Below are positions 1 through 5,690 of a DNA stretch of 7,115 bases, piece by piece. The notes under the pieces are model-generated. The model saw only the letters and a list, made by a program, of their open reading frames with translations. It did no database searches and was not told the origin of the DNA. The DNA comes from Acidobacteriota bacterium (lineage in GTDB: Bacteria > Acidobacteriota > Terriglobia > Terriglobales > Acidobacteriaceae): positions 1 to 7,115 of the forward strand of contig JAJYBT010000123.1 of the NCBI GenBank assembly GCA_021778875.1, written 5' to 3'. The position numbers and the translations under genes were made by a program. Position 1 is the stretch's first letter; each line of letters starts with the position of its first letter.

Positions 1-26
1 CCGTGTTCTCGACGCCGCATCCGTGA
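1..26 (+). CDS. 3' end of an unidentified upstream gene (possibly an ECF sigma factor)
   Basis: The third reading frame ends with codons for V-F-S-T-P-H-P and a TGA at 24-26. This TGA overlaps the GTG start at 23 of the next gene as GTGA, the usual layout of translationally coupled genes. The downstream product resembles a zinc-finger anti-sigma factor, and such genes normally follow their sigma factor gene, so an ECF sigma factor is the natural guess. The seven visible residues carry no recognisable domain. The other two frames are also open here, so this call rests on the overlap alone. Confidence 0.25.
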
Positions 27-364
27 AGCCGGAGCCAGCCGAACCGCAAGAGGATAAGCCGCGACGCTCAAGGTCGAAAAGCGCAAGGCAACCTGCCGCA
101 TGCCGCGAGCTGTTCGCCAACCTCTCAGAGTATCTGGATGGCCGGGTGGAGCCGCGCACCTGCGACCAGATGCGCGAGCATATTGAAGGTTGCCCGTCCT
201 GCGTGGCGTTTCTGCGTGACTTGCGCACGGCCATCGACCGCTGCCGCTCGCTGGAAGTCCCATGCGATCAAGCGATTGCTCCCCGCCTCCGCTCCATCCT
301 TACGCGCGAATACCTGCGCATGCTGGGCATGGCGGTTCCAGAAAGATTGTCCTCAAACCTGTAA
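23..364 (+). CDS. Zinc-finger (zf-HC2-type) anti-sigma factor-like protein
   Basis: The 113-residue product has a basic, Pro/Ser-rich N-terminus followed by a compact zf-HC2-like domain at about residues 27-75. C27 precedes a typical LSEYLDGR stretch, and then comes H53-x3-C57-x2-C60, the signature of ZAS-type (zinc-binding) anti-sigma factors such as RsrA and ChrR. These proteins sequester an ECF sigma factor in the cytoplasm and, in the redox-sensing members, release it when the cysteines are oxidised. No membrane segment is visible, so the protein should be soluble, and its size is close to that of RsrA. Additional cysteines lie at 47, 74 and 81. The GTG start was chosen because it overlaps a stop as GTGA. 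The frame is open upstream to the window edge, so a longer N-terminus is possible. An OsmC-like peroxidase gene follows after 49 nt. The family call is fairly secure; redox sensing is inferred. Confidence 0.78.
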   Translation: MKPEPAEPQEDKPRRSRSKSARQPAACRELFANLSEYLDGRVEPRTCDQMREHIEGCPSCVAFLRDLRTAIDRCRSLEVPCDQAIAPRLRSILTREYLRMLGMAVPERLSSNL

Positions 365-413
365 CGAAATGCCCCGCGTGTGTCTTTATTCCCATGAAAC
401 ACCAGGAGCCATC

Positions 414-830
414 ATGGAAGTTAAAGTTACGCATCTCGACCAGGTTAGATTCGCCATTCAAGCACGTTCGCATTCCATCATTTCCGATCAGCCCACAGAC
501 AACGGCGGCGCAGACTCCGGAATGACACCTCCCGAGCTCTTGCTCGGTTCAATTGGCTCCTGCGCCGCCTTCTACGCGCTCCAGTACCTCAAGACGCGCC
601 ATCTCGACGACCGCAACGTGGAGGTCACCGTCAACGCGGATAAACTGCGCCATCCCTCGCGGCTCGGCAATTTCGTCGTGCAGGTGTCCTGTCCCCTCGC
701 TCTCACCGAGGAGCAGACCGAAGGCATGATGCGCTCCGTGCATCACTGTCTGGTGCACAACACTCTCCTGAATCCCTCGCAGATTGAGGTCAGGTTGGCA
801 CTCAGCGAATTCCTCCCGCAAGGGGCCTGA
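414..830 (+). CDS. OsmC/Ohr-family peroxiredoxin-like protein
   Basis: The 138-residue product is the normal length for OsmC/Ohr proteins, which reduce organic hydroperoxides in the cytoplasm using two cysteines. Family landmarks are visible: a T-P-P-E-L-L-L-G-S-I-G-S-C segment with the likely peroxidatic Cys50 at the start of the central helix, and the second cysteine Cys112 in a V-H-H-C-L-V-H-N-T-L segment. The ATG at 414 is preceded by AGGAG (404-408) with a 5-nt spacer. The same frame is open back to 138, but that part overlaps the anti-sigma gene and adds no family sequence, so the downstream start is preferred. The sequence looks closer to the YhfA/OsmC-like subgroup than to classical Ohr, so the substrate could be a hydroperoxide or another thiol-reactive compound. 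It lies between a zinc anti-sigma gene and a LysR gene, which fits a stress response role. Confidence 0.87.
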   Translation: MEVKVTHLDQVRFAIQARSHSIISDQPTDNGGADSGMTPPELLLGSIGSCAAFYALQYLKTRHLDDRNVEVTVNADKLRHPSRLGNFVVQVSCPLALTEEQTEGMMRSVHHCLVHNTLLNPSQIEVRLALSEFLPQGA

Positions 831-863
831 GAGCGTCTCGCATCTTACCTGTCATGGAGAGGC

Positions 864-869
864 GATAAT
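864..869 (+). promoter_or_regulatory. Candidate -10 element (GATAAT) placed for a leaderless lysR transcript
   Basis: GATAAT matches the bacterial -10 consensus at five of six positions and lies exactly 6 nt before the ATG at 876. A transcript from it would begin at or next to the start codon. No convincing -35 hexamer is seen 16-18 nt upstream. The only Shine-Dalgarno-like stretch (GGAGAGG, 856-862) sits 13 nt from the ATG, which is rather far. Confidence 0.35.
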
Positions 870-875
870 TGCCGT

Positions 876-1844
876 ATGGCAAGCCTGGAAAACTTCCGCC
901 TCGTTGTCTTTCGCACGGTCGCGGAGCAGCTCAGCTTTCGCAAGGCTGCGGAAGAGCTCTACCTTACGCAGCCCGCGGTGAGCCTGCAGATCAAGGCGCT
1001 CGAAGAAGATCTCGGCGTCCAGTTGTTTGACCGCAGCGGGTCGCGCATCGCGCTCACTCAGGCGGGCAAAACGCTGCTGCATTACGCCGCGCAGGTGAGC
1101 GCGCTCCTGGCGCGCGCCGAGCATGAGGTGTTCGCCCTGAGCGGCGAGCATGCGGGCCACCTTGCGCTCGGCGCCTCCACAACCATCGCGCAATATGTGC
1201 TGCCCCGCCTGCTGAGCGGCTTCCGCCACGAGCATCCTCGCGTGCAGACCACATTGATCAGCGGCAACACCGAGCGCATCGTGGACGCCGTCGCGCAGCA
1301 GCAGATTACGCTCGGATTGATTGAAGGGCCTGCGCACAGCCGCGATGTGAAGACCGAGCCATTCCTCGTGGATGAGCTGGTTCTGATTGTGCCCGCCGCG
1401 CATGAGTGGGCCGAGCGCACATCGGTGGCCTGCTCGGAAATCACCGAGACGCCGCTGCTGGTGCGGGAGCGCGGCTCCGGCACGCGGCACGTGATCGAGA
1501 TCGCCCTCGAGCGCCAGCACGTCAAGCGGGCCGCGTTGCAGATTGTCATGGAACTCGATTCCGTTGAGGCCATCAAATCCGCGGTCGAGGCGGGACTGGG
1601 CGCGGGCTTCGTCTCGCGCTGGGCCATCGCCAAGGACGTGCGGCTCGGCAACAGCTTCAAGATTGTCGAGATTGAGGGATTACGCATCCGGCGAGACTTC
1701 CTCATCGCATACGCCGCCGGCCCGGCGCCCCAGGGCCTGGCGCAGGAGTTCCGCCGCTTCCTCTTCGCGCGCGCCGGCGCTCAGCGCTCTCCTTCCAATG
1801 CAGGAAAGCCGCAGCCCGTGCTTCATGATAAGAAGCGCAAATAA
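876..1844 (+). CDS. LysR-family transcriptional regulator (CysL/YeiE-like)
   Basis: The 322-residue product is a LysR-type regulator: a DNA-binding protein that usually works as a tetramer and responds to a small ligand. The winged helix-turn-helix covers about residues 5-62, with the hallmark S20-F-R-K-A-A-E-E-L stretch, then T-Q-P-A-V-S and L-G-V-Q-L-F-D-R. The periplasmic-binding-protein-like effector domain runs from about 90 to 295 and resembles the CysL/YwfK/CbbR branch (G-A-S-T-T-I-A-Q-Y-V-L-P). A basic tail of about 25 residues follows. In-frame codons back to the osmC stop offer no other standard start, so ATG 876 is firm. Immediately downstream, in the same direction, is a YeiH-type transporter. 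In Enterobacteria the LysR gene yeiE also neighbours yeiH, so control of that transporter in response to a sulfur compound is a reasonable inference. Confidence 0.92.
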   Translation: MASLENFRLVVFRTVAEQLSFRKAAEELYLTQPAVSLQIKALEEDLGVQLFDRSGSRIALTQAGKTLLHYAAQVSALLARAEHEVFALSGEHAGHLALGASTTIAQYVLPRLLSGFRHEHPRVQTTLISGNTERIVDAVAQQQITLGLIEGPAHSRDVKTEPFLVDELVLIVPAAHEWAERTSVACSEITETPLLVRERGSGTRHVIEIALERQHVKRAALQIVMELDSVEAIKSAVEAGLGAGFVSRWAIAKDVRLGNSFKIVEIEGLRIRRDFLIAYAAGPAPQGLAQEFRRFLFARAGAQRSPSNAGKPQPVLHDKKRK

Positions 1845-1858
1845 GGCATGAGGACTTC

Positions 1859-1893
1859 TGCTTGGACTTCGAAAGCAAACTTCGGCAATGCTT
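1859..1893 (+). promoter_or_regulatory. Candidate LysR operator: three alternating inverted half-sites
   Basis: TGCTT (1859-1863) and AAGCA (1873-1877) form a perfect 5-bp inverted repeat with a 9-nt spacer, which contains the T-N11-A pattern (T1862, A1874) typical of LysR-type regulator boxes. A third half-site, TGCTT (1889-1893), follows in the original orientation and ends 5 nt before the ATG of the yeiH-like gene. The whole array lies in the 54-nt gap between the lysR-type gene and the transporter gene. Binding by the adjacent regulator is inferred. Confidence 0.4.
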
Positions 1894-1898
1894 GATTC

Positions 1899-2819
1899 AT
1901 GTCCAGGAATCTCTTCTTTGCCGGGTTGATCCTTGCCGCAAGCGGTCTTTTTTCGCCGCCTCTCGCGCTGGTCGCCGGGCTTGTGTACGGCTTCTCCTTC
2001 GTTCATCCGTTTCACCTTGACGCCAAGCGCCTGTCGAAGCTCCTCCTCCAGGTCTCCGTGGTCGGTCTCGGATTCGGCATGGACCTGCAGCAGGTCATTC
2101 GCGTAGGCCGCTCGGGTTTCTTCTACACCGCGGCCAGCATCACCTTTGCCATGCTGCTGGGCTGGGGACTGGGCAAGGTGCTGGCGGTCGAGAAGCGCAT
2201 CTCCTTCCTCATCTCCGCGGGCACGGCCATCTGCGGCGGCAGTGCTATCGCTGCCATTGCGCCCCTCTCCAACGCCACGGAAGAGGAGATCGCCGTTTCA
2301 CTGGGCACCGTCTTTGTCCTCAACTCCGTCGCCCTCATCGCCTTTCCATTCATCGGCAACATGCTGCACCTCACGCAGACTCAGTTCGGGCTCTGGTCGG
2401 CGCTCGCCATTCATGACACCAGTTCCGTCGTCGGCGCCGCCGCCAAGTTCGGAGCAGTCGCGCTGGCCGTAGGCACCACCGTCAAGCTCGCCCGCGCCCT
2501 CTGGATCGTGCCCATGTCCATCGGTACCTCTGCGTTCAACAGGAGCAAGGCACGCGTCCAGTGGCCCTGGTTCATTCTCTTCTTCTGCCTCGCCGCGGTG
2601 GCCAACACCTACGTCCACGTCTTTCAGCCTGCGTATACCGAAATGAAGCATCTGGGCGTCATCGGCCTCACCGTCACGCTTTTCCTCATCGGCACCGGGC
2701 TCTCAAAGAAAACCCTGCGTGAGGTGGGCATACGGCCGCTGCTGCAGGGCGTTCTGCTCTGGCTCGTGGTGGCGGTGGGCTCGCTCGCGCTGATCCGCGC
2801 CGGGTGGATCTCGCTGTAA
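1899..2819 (+). CDS. YeiH-family putative sulfate exporter (membrane protein)
   Basis: The 306-residue product is a very hydrophobic, multi-pass inner-membrane protein with roughly nine or ten predicted membrane segments. It carries the YeiH/UPF0324 family motifs: S-A-G-T-A-I-C-G-G-S-A at 106-116, A-I-H-D-T-S-S-V-V-G-A at 170-180, and T-T-V-K-L-A-R-A-L-W-I at 193-203. The family is annotated as putative sulfate exporters, and the actual substrate is not settled for most members; sulfite or other sulfur oxyanions are likely candidates. The protein is somewhat shorter than E. coli YeiH because of a brief N-terminus. A stop codon lies two codons before ATG 1899 in the same frame, so the start cannot be further upstream. 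No good Shine-Dalgarno sequence is visible. The preceding LysR gene and the inverted repeats in the gap suggest specific regulation. Confidence 0.9.
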   Translation: MSRNLFFAGLILAASGLFSPPLALVAGLVYGFSFVHPFHLDAKRLSKLLLQVSVVGLGFGMDLQQVIRVGRSGFFYTAASITFAMLLGWGLGKVLAVEKRISFLISAGTAICGGSAIAAIAPLSNATEEEIAVSLGTVFVLNSVALIAFPFIGNMLHLTQTQFGLWSALAIHDTSSVVGAAAKFGAVALAVGTTVKLARALWIVPMSIGTSAFNRSKARVQWPWFILFFCLAAVANTYVHVFQPAYTEMKHLGVIGLTVTLFLIGTGLSKKTLREVGIRPLLQGVLLWLVVAVGSLALIRAGWISL

Positions 2820-2870
2820 GTTCAGCGGCCATCGCGGCGCAATCTTCAGACTTCTGTTTGCCGGATCAGC

Positions 2871-2876
2871 TACGAT
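2871..2876 (+). promoter_or_regulatory. Candidate -10 element (TACGAT) placed for a leaderless ABC-ATPase transcript
   Basis: TACGAT matches TATAAT at four of six positions, including the important T-A at the start and final A-T, and sits exactly 6 nt before the ATG at 2883. This is the same geometry as the element before the lysR-type gene. No clear -35 box and no clear Shine-Dalgarno sequence were found between 2820 and 2882. Confidence 0.3.
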
Positions 2877-2882
2877 GGCTTC

Positions 2883-3758
2883 ATGCCGCCGCTTCTTGAC
2901 ATTCGCGACCTGCGCATCCGCTTTGGCGCTACCGAAGCCGTGCGCGGAGTGAGCCTTTATCTCGATGAGGGAGAAGTGCTCGGGCTGGTCGGCGAATCCG
3001 GCTCCGGCAAGAGCGCCACGGCGCTGGCCATCCCCGGCCTGCTCGGACCGTCCGCGCTGGTAAAGGGCCAGATCCTGTGGCAAAACCCGGACGCCGGCAA
3101 CAACGCATTGATTGACCTGCTGCGGCAGCCGCCGAATGCGCTGCGGCAGGTGCGCGGACGCCAGATCTCGATGATCTTCCAGGAGCCCATGACGGCGCTG
3201 AACCCCGTGATGCCCATCGGCCGCCAGGTGGCCGAGTGCGCCACTGCACACGCTCCCTCATGGACAGGCCGCGAGGCGAAGCGCAAAGCCATCGCCGCGC
3301 TTGAAGCCGTTGCAATTCCCGATGCCGCCAGCCGCTATGGCGACTACCCGCATCAGTTTTCCGGCGGACAGCGCCAGCGCATCCTCATCGCCATGGCGCT
3401 CATCAACCGCCCGCGCCTGCTTATCGCCGACGAACCCACCACCGCGCTCGACGTAACGGTGCAGGCGCAGATTCTGGATCTGCTCACCCGGCTGCAGCGC
3501 GAGCAGGCGCTGGCCATGCTGTTCATCTCACATGACCTGGCCGTGGTCGGCCAGGTGGCAAGCCGGGTGGCTGTCATGCGGTCGGGTCAGGTGGTTGAGA
3601 CTGGGCCAGCCGCCCGCCTGCTCTCCGCGCCCGCTCACTCCTACACGCGCAGCCTGCTGGCCGCTGTTCCCACTCTGCGCACCCCGCGAGACATGCCTCT
3701 CGCCTTCGTCAGGAGTGCGCAACCCGAATCGCCTCACGATGCACCGCGCACGGGATGA
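2883..3758 (+). CDS. OppD/DppD-type ABC transporter ATP-binding protein
   Basis: The 291-residue protein is the ATPase subunit of a peptide/nickel-type (Opp/Dpp) ABC importer and would act at the inner face of the cytoplasmic membrane. All catalytic motifs are intact: Walker A G37-E-S-G-S-G-K-S44, Q-loop Q100 in M-I-F-Q-E-P, signature F159-S-G-G-Q-R-Q-R, Walker B L-L-I-A-D-E184-P, a D-loop (A-L-D190) and the switch histidine H217. The segment after residue 235 ([21 protein letters not shown]) is the start of the oligopeptide-type C-terminal region. The protein ends about 30-40 residues earlier than typical DppD/OppD and lacks the usual Cys-containing tail. No permease, partner ATPase or binding protein gene is present within the window. 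The stop overlaps a small ORF start as ATGA. Confidence 0.92.
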   Translation: MPPLLDIRDLRIRFGATEAVRGVSLYLDEGEVLGLVGESGSGKSATALAIPGLLGPSALVKGQILWQNPDAGNNALIDLLRQPPNALRQVRGRQISMIFQEPMTALNPVMPIGRQVAECATAHAPSWTGREAKRKAIAALEAVAIPDAASRYGDYPHQFSGGQRQRILIAMALINRPRLLIADEPTTALDVTVQAQILDLLTRLQREQALAMLFISHDLAVVGQVASRVAVMRSGQVVETGPAARLLSAPAHSYTRSLLAAVPTLRTPRDMPLAFVRSAQPESPHDAPRTG

Positions 3759-3874
3759 AATCGCGCGCAGGCACGCACGACCCGCAGCAGCATCAACCGG
3801 AACAATCCGCAATGCGCAACGAAGTGAACCTCACCGCGCTGAAGCTGAACGCGCAAGGAGAAGGCAGGGTATGA
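3755..3874 (+). CDS. Possible 39-residue small protein linking the ABC and lipoprotein genes
   Basis: An ATG at 3755 overlaps the ABC-ATPase stop (TGA 3756-3758) as ATGA, and the frame runs 39 codons to a TGA at 3872-3874. That stop overlaps the ATG of the lipoprotein gene as a second ATGA. About 69 percent of its codons end in G or C, in line with coding sequence here, and higher than the competing frame by eye. The product would be hydrophilic, Gln/His-rich in its first half (residues 9-17) and without cysteine, membrane segment or known motif. An internal ATG at 3812 would give a 20-residue version. No good Shine-Dalgarno sequence precedes 3755. It may be a real small gene, a short coupling ORF that delivers ribosomes to the next start, or chance. 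Confidence 0.3.
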   Translation: MKSRAGTHDPQQHQPEQSAMRNEVNLTALKLNAQGEGRV

Positions 3875-4419
3875 ATCACCTCACACGGATCTGCACGGCG
3901 GTGCTCCTCTGCATTCTGCCTGCATGTTCCGCACAAACACACCACGGCAAAACCGCGCCGCCTCCCAGGCCCGAGCCCACCGCGCCCGAGCTGTTTGACT
4001 ACGTGCGCGGCCAGTTGCTCGCGCTCAGCCCCGAGGATGAAATCAACGACAGCATCGAGGTTTCATGGGATCCATCCACAAAAATGATGACTGTCAGAGA
4101 GCCAGGCGGCCATTGCGATCAATATCTGAACGCGCTCGACACAAACACTGCGGTCTGGGATGTGTTTGACCCCAGCGACTCTGTCCAGCAGCGGGACAAG
4201 CTCCTGCGGCTCACGCTGATTTCAGTAAGCGGAAAGACGGGAAGAGTCTGCTACGACAAGCAGAATCACGTGGACCCCGGCCTGTTGGGCAATCGCGTGC
4301 GGCTGCTCTTCTCTCTCGACAAGGCGGAAGAGGTTCCGCACTTTCAGGACAAGATGGCCAAGGCCTTCAAGAAGCTGGTCGTGCTCAGCGGCGGCGCTCC
4401 GGAGCAGGATCTCTTTTAG
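3871..4419 (+). CDS. Probable lipoprotein of unknown function
   Basis: I do not recognise this 182-residue protein. It begins with a short basic stretch, then a hydrophobic segment (residues 7-18) ending in L-P-A-C19, a plausible lipobox, so Cys19 would be lipid-modified and the mature protein anchored to a membrane facing the periplasm. Proline at position -2 is uncommon, so simple secretion cannot be excluded. A Pro-rich linker (about 29-39) leads into a small folded domain with cysteines at 82 (G-G-H-C-D-Q-Y) and 127 (G-R-V-C-Y-D), possibly disulfide-bonded. The frame is open far upstream, and an ATG at 3739 exists, but only ATG 3871 puts a signal sequence at the N-terminus, and AAGGAG lies at 3855-3860. 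It is too small to be a peptide-binding protein for the ABC ATPase upstream. It is the last plus-strand gene before the convergent terminator. Confidence 0.75.
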   Translation: MNHLTRICTAVLLCILPACSAQTHHGKTAPPPRPEPTAPELFDYVRGQLLALSPEDEINDSIEVSWDPSTKMMTVREPGGHCDQYLNALDTNTAVWDVFDPSDSVQQRDKLLRLTLISVSGKTGRVCYDKQNHVDPGLLGNRVRLLFSLDKAEEVPHFQDKMAKAFKKLVVLSGGAPEQDLF

Positions 4420-4470
4420 TGCCCGCCGGGTCCGGCAATCGGGCTCCGCATGGCTCCAGCAGAGACACAA

Positions 4471-4498
4471 CCGCCTTCCAGGGCAACCCGGAAGGCGG
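4471..4498. terminator. Probable bidirectional terminator hairpin between convergent blocks
   Basis: CCGCCTTCC (4471-4479) pairs perfectly with GGAAGGCGG (4490-4498). Inside, GGG (4481-4483) pairs with CCC (4487-4489) around a CAA loop, leaving one bulged A. On the plus strand a T4 run follows at 4512-4515, some distance away. On the minus strand the hairpin is followed by a moderately T-rich stretch (TTGTGTCTCT). It lies between the lipoprotein stop (4419) and the rplI stop (4520), so it can serve both transcripts. Confidence 0.75.
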
Positions 4499-4519
4499 AG
4501 TGGCATAAGTGTTTTCGAA

Positions 4520-5008
4520 CTACTCGGCGACGGCGGCTTCCGCCACGGGCGCGGCTTCCTCTGCCGCATCGCCAATCACCTGCACCTTCACGTGCGCGGT
4601 CACTTCGCGGTGCAGCTTGATGGCCACGGTGTAGTCGCCCAGGCTCTTCAGCGGATCAGAAAGCTGAATCTTGCGGCGGTCCACCTCAAAGCCCTTGGTT
4701 TCGAGTTCGCCGGCAATATCAGCCGACGTCACCGAGCCAAAAAGCTGGCCATTTTCGCCCGACTTGCGCGTAAAGCTCAGCACGACCGGCGCCAGTTTGC
4801 TCACCAGCTCCTCCGCCTGCGCCTTTTCAGTGGCGGAGCGGCGGGCGGCAGAGGCCTTCATCTGCTCGATGACAGCCTTGTTTGCCAGGGTAGCCTGCAG
4901 CGCCAGCTTGCGGGGCAGCAGAAAGTTACGGCCGTAGCCGTCGGCCACCTTGACGACATCGCCGCGGTGGCCCAGGTTAGCTACGTCTTCCTTCAGAATA
5001 ACTTCCAT
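4520..5008 (-). CDS. rplI: 50S ribosomal protein L9 (bL9)
   Basis: The 162-residue product matches bL9, which binds 23S rRNA near the L1 stalk and helps keep the reading frame and limit collisions between ribosomes. The N-terminal domain starts M-E-V-I-L-K-E-D-V and contains the signature G-Y-G-R-N-F-L-L-P (24-32). The connecting helix covers about 40-75, and the C-terminal domain includes G-Q-L-F-G-S-V-T (87-94). A tail of about 15 Ala/Glu-rich residues extends beyond the usual end. The frame is open further upstream to 5152, but the conserved M-E-V start at 5008 has GGAG (5017-5020) with an 8-nt spacer. It follows rpsR after 182 nt, a gap large enough for its own promoter, and ends just before the convergent terminator. 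Confidence 0.97.
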   Translation of the reverse strand: MEVILKEDVANLGHRGDVVKVADGYGRNFLLPRKLALQATLANKAVIEQMKASAARRSATEKAQAEELVSKLAPVVLSFTRKSGENGQLFGSVTSADIAGELETKGFEVDRRKIQLSDPLKSLGDYTVAIKLHREVTAHVKVQVIGDAAEEAAPVAEAAVAE

Positions 5009-5040
5009 TTCAAAATCTCCAGTGTTGCGGGCGGCGCTCG

Positions 5041-5077
5041 GGCTGGCCGTCTTGTCTGTTAGACACCAACGGCAGCC
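5041..5077 (-). promoter_or_regulatory. Imperfect hairpin in the rplI leader
   Basis: On the minus strand, GGCTG-CCGT pairs with ACGG-C-CAGCC with one bulged base, and an inner GTCT-AAC-AGAC hairpin stacks within it. It lies about 30 nt upstream of the rplI Shine-Dalgarno sequence, without a following T-run, so it is not an obvious terminator. A role in translation control or mRNA stability is possible but not shown. Confidence 0.35.
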
Positions 5078-5096
5078 AGGGGTTGCACCGCGCAGG

Positions 5097-5126
5097 ATTC
5101 TACATCGGCATCGGAAACATTGTCGC
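5097..5126 (-). promoter_or_regulatory. Candidate rplI promoter
   Basis: On the minus strand GCGACA (5126-5121, four of six to TTGACA) and TAGAAT (5102-5097, five of six to TATAAT) are separated by 18 nt within the unusually long rpsR-rplI gap. Transcription would begin near 5090, giving a leader of about 80 nt that contains the hairpin at 5041-5077. This is a match by eye only. Confidence 0.3.
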
Positions 5127-5190
5127 CACTTTCGCCCCGCTGCTTCCTGCAACTAATTGGTTACAGGCGGGACCAGGCGACATGCGCCGC

Positions 5191-5571
5191 TTAGTGCCGC
5201 GTGGCGAAGGGCAGCAGGGCGATGTTCCGGGCCTGCTTGATGGCGCGGGTCAGGCGGCGCTGGTGCGTCGTGCACACGCCGGTAAGCCGTCGCGGCACAA
5301 TCTTGCCGCGTTCGGCCACAAACCCTTGCAGCAGACGGACATCGCGGTAAGGGATCGCGTCAATCTTCTCCGTGCAGAACTTGCACACCTTCTTGCGGCG
5401 GAAGAACTTGCCGCGGCCACCGGGGCCGCCACCGGGACGGCCGCCAGGGCCGCCCGCTGGCCGTCCGGCCGGACGGGAAGGATGCGCGCTCGGGCTTGGG
5501 CCGGTCTCCGCAGCGGCGGCTTGGGGTGCTGCGCCCGTCTCGGGCGCCTTGCCAGGGGTCTCTTCAGACAT
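5191..5571 (-). CDS. rpsR: 30S ribosomal protein S18 (bS18) with long N-terminal extension
   Basis: The conserved bS18 core lies at about residues 55-126: K-F-F-R-R-K-K, then C63-x2-C66, I-D-A-I-P-Y-R-D, and L-T-G-V-C100-x2-H103-Q-R. The C63/C66/C100/H103 set is the pattern of zinc-binding ('C+') S18 proteins. S18 pairs with S6 on the 30S platform. The first 54 residues are an extension absent from the roughly 75-residue E. coli protein: Ala/Pro/Glu-rich to about residue 31, then repeated P-A-G-R and G-G-R-P-G-G-G-P units. ATG 5571 is preceded by GAGG (5579-5582) with a 7-nt spacer. No other credible start lies closer to the core. It follows rpsF after 119 nt; the ssb gene often found between them is missing. 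Confidence 0.97.
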   Translation of the reverse strand: MSEETPGKAPETGAAPQAAAAETGPSPSAHPSRPAGRPAGGPGGRPGGGPGGRGKFFRRKKVCKFCTEKIDAIPYRDVRLLQGFVAERGKIVPRRLTGVCTTHQRRLTRAIKQARNIALLPFATRH

Positions 5572-5690
5572 CGTGTTACCTCATGATTCTCTTTGCTTCC
5601 GGCGTCCGGTCAGGGGCGCGGGAACACAGGATTGGGCCGGAGCCGGTCGCGTCATTCAAGGGCGCCGGCGGCGGCGATTCGTGACAAGCC

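Noticed and set aside
852..1520. 222-codon open frame on the minus strand opposite the LysR gene
   Set aside because: It lies antisense to a well-recognised LysR protein, has no family features and reflects high GC at third codon positions.
1082..1705. 207-codon open frame on the minus strand opposite the LysR gene
   Set aside because: The composition is Ser/Arg/Ala-rich without domains; it is a shadow of the LysR gene.
2703..3251. 182-codon minus-strand open frame across the yeiH-ABC junction
   Set aside because: It overlaps two clear genes and has no recognisable motif or ribosome-binding site.
3739..3873. Upstream ATG 3739 as an alternative start of the lipoprotein gene
   Set aside because: It would add 44 Arg/Ala-rich residues in front of the signal sequence and hide the lipobox; ATG 3871 has an AAGGAG upstream and puts the signal sequence at the N-terminus.
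4421..4444. Second hairpin (GCCCG...CGGGC) just after the lipoprotein stop
   Set aside because: The inner stem closes on a loop too short to fold well and no T-run follows; the hairpin at 4471-4498 is far better.
5400..5480. Short GC-rich direct repeats that look like a tandem repeat or a CRISPR-like array
   Set aside because: The repeats keep the rpsR frame and simply encode Gly/Arg/Pro units; they have no spacer structure.
5581..5655. 24-codon minus-strand ORF in the rpsF-rpsR gap
   Set aside because: It has no Shine-Dalgarno sequence, does not overlap its neighbours, and a Pro/Ala/Arg-rich product is expected from random GC-rich DNA.
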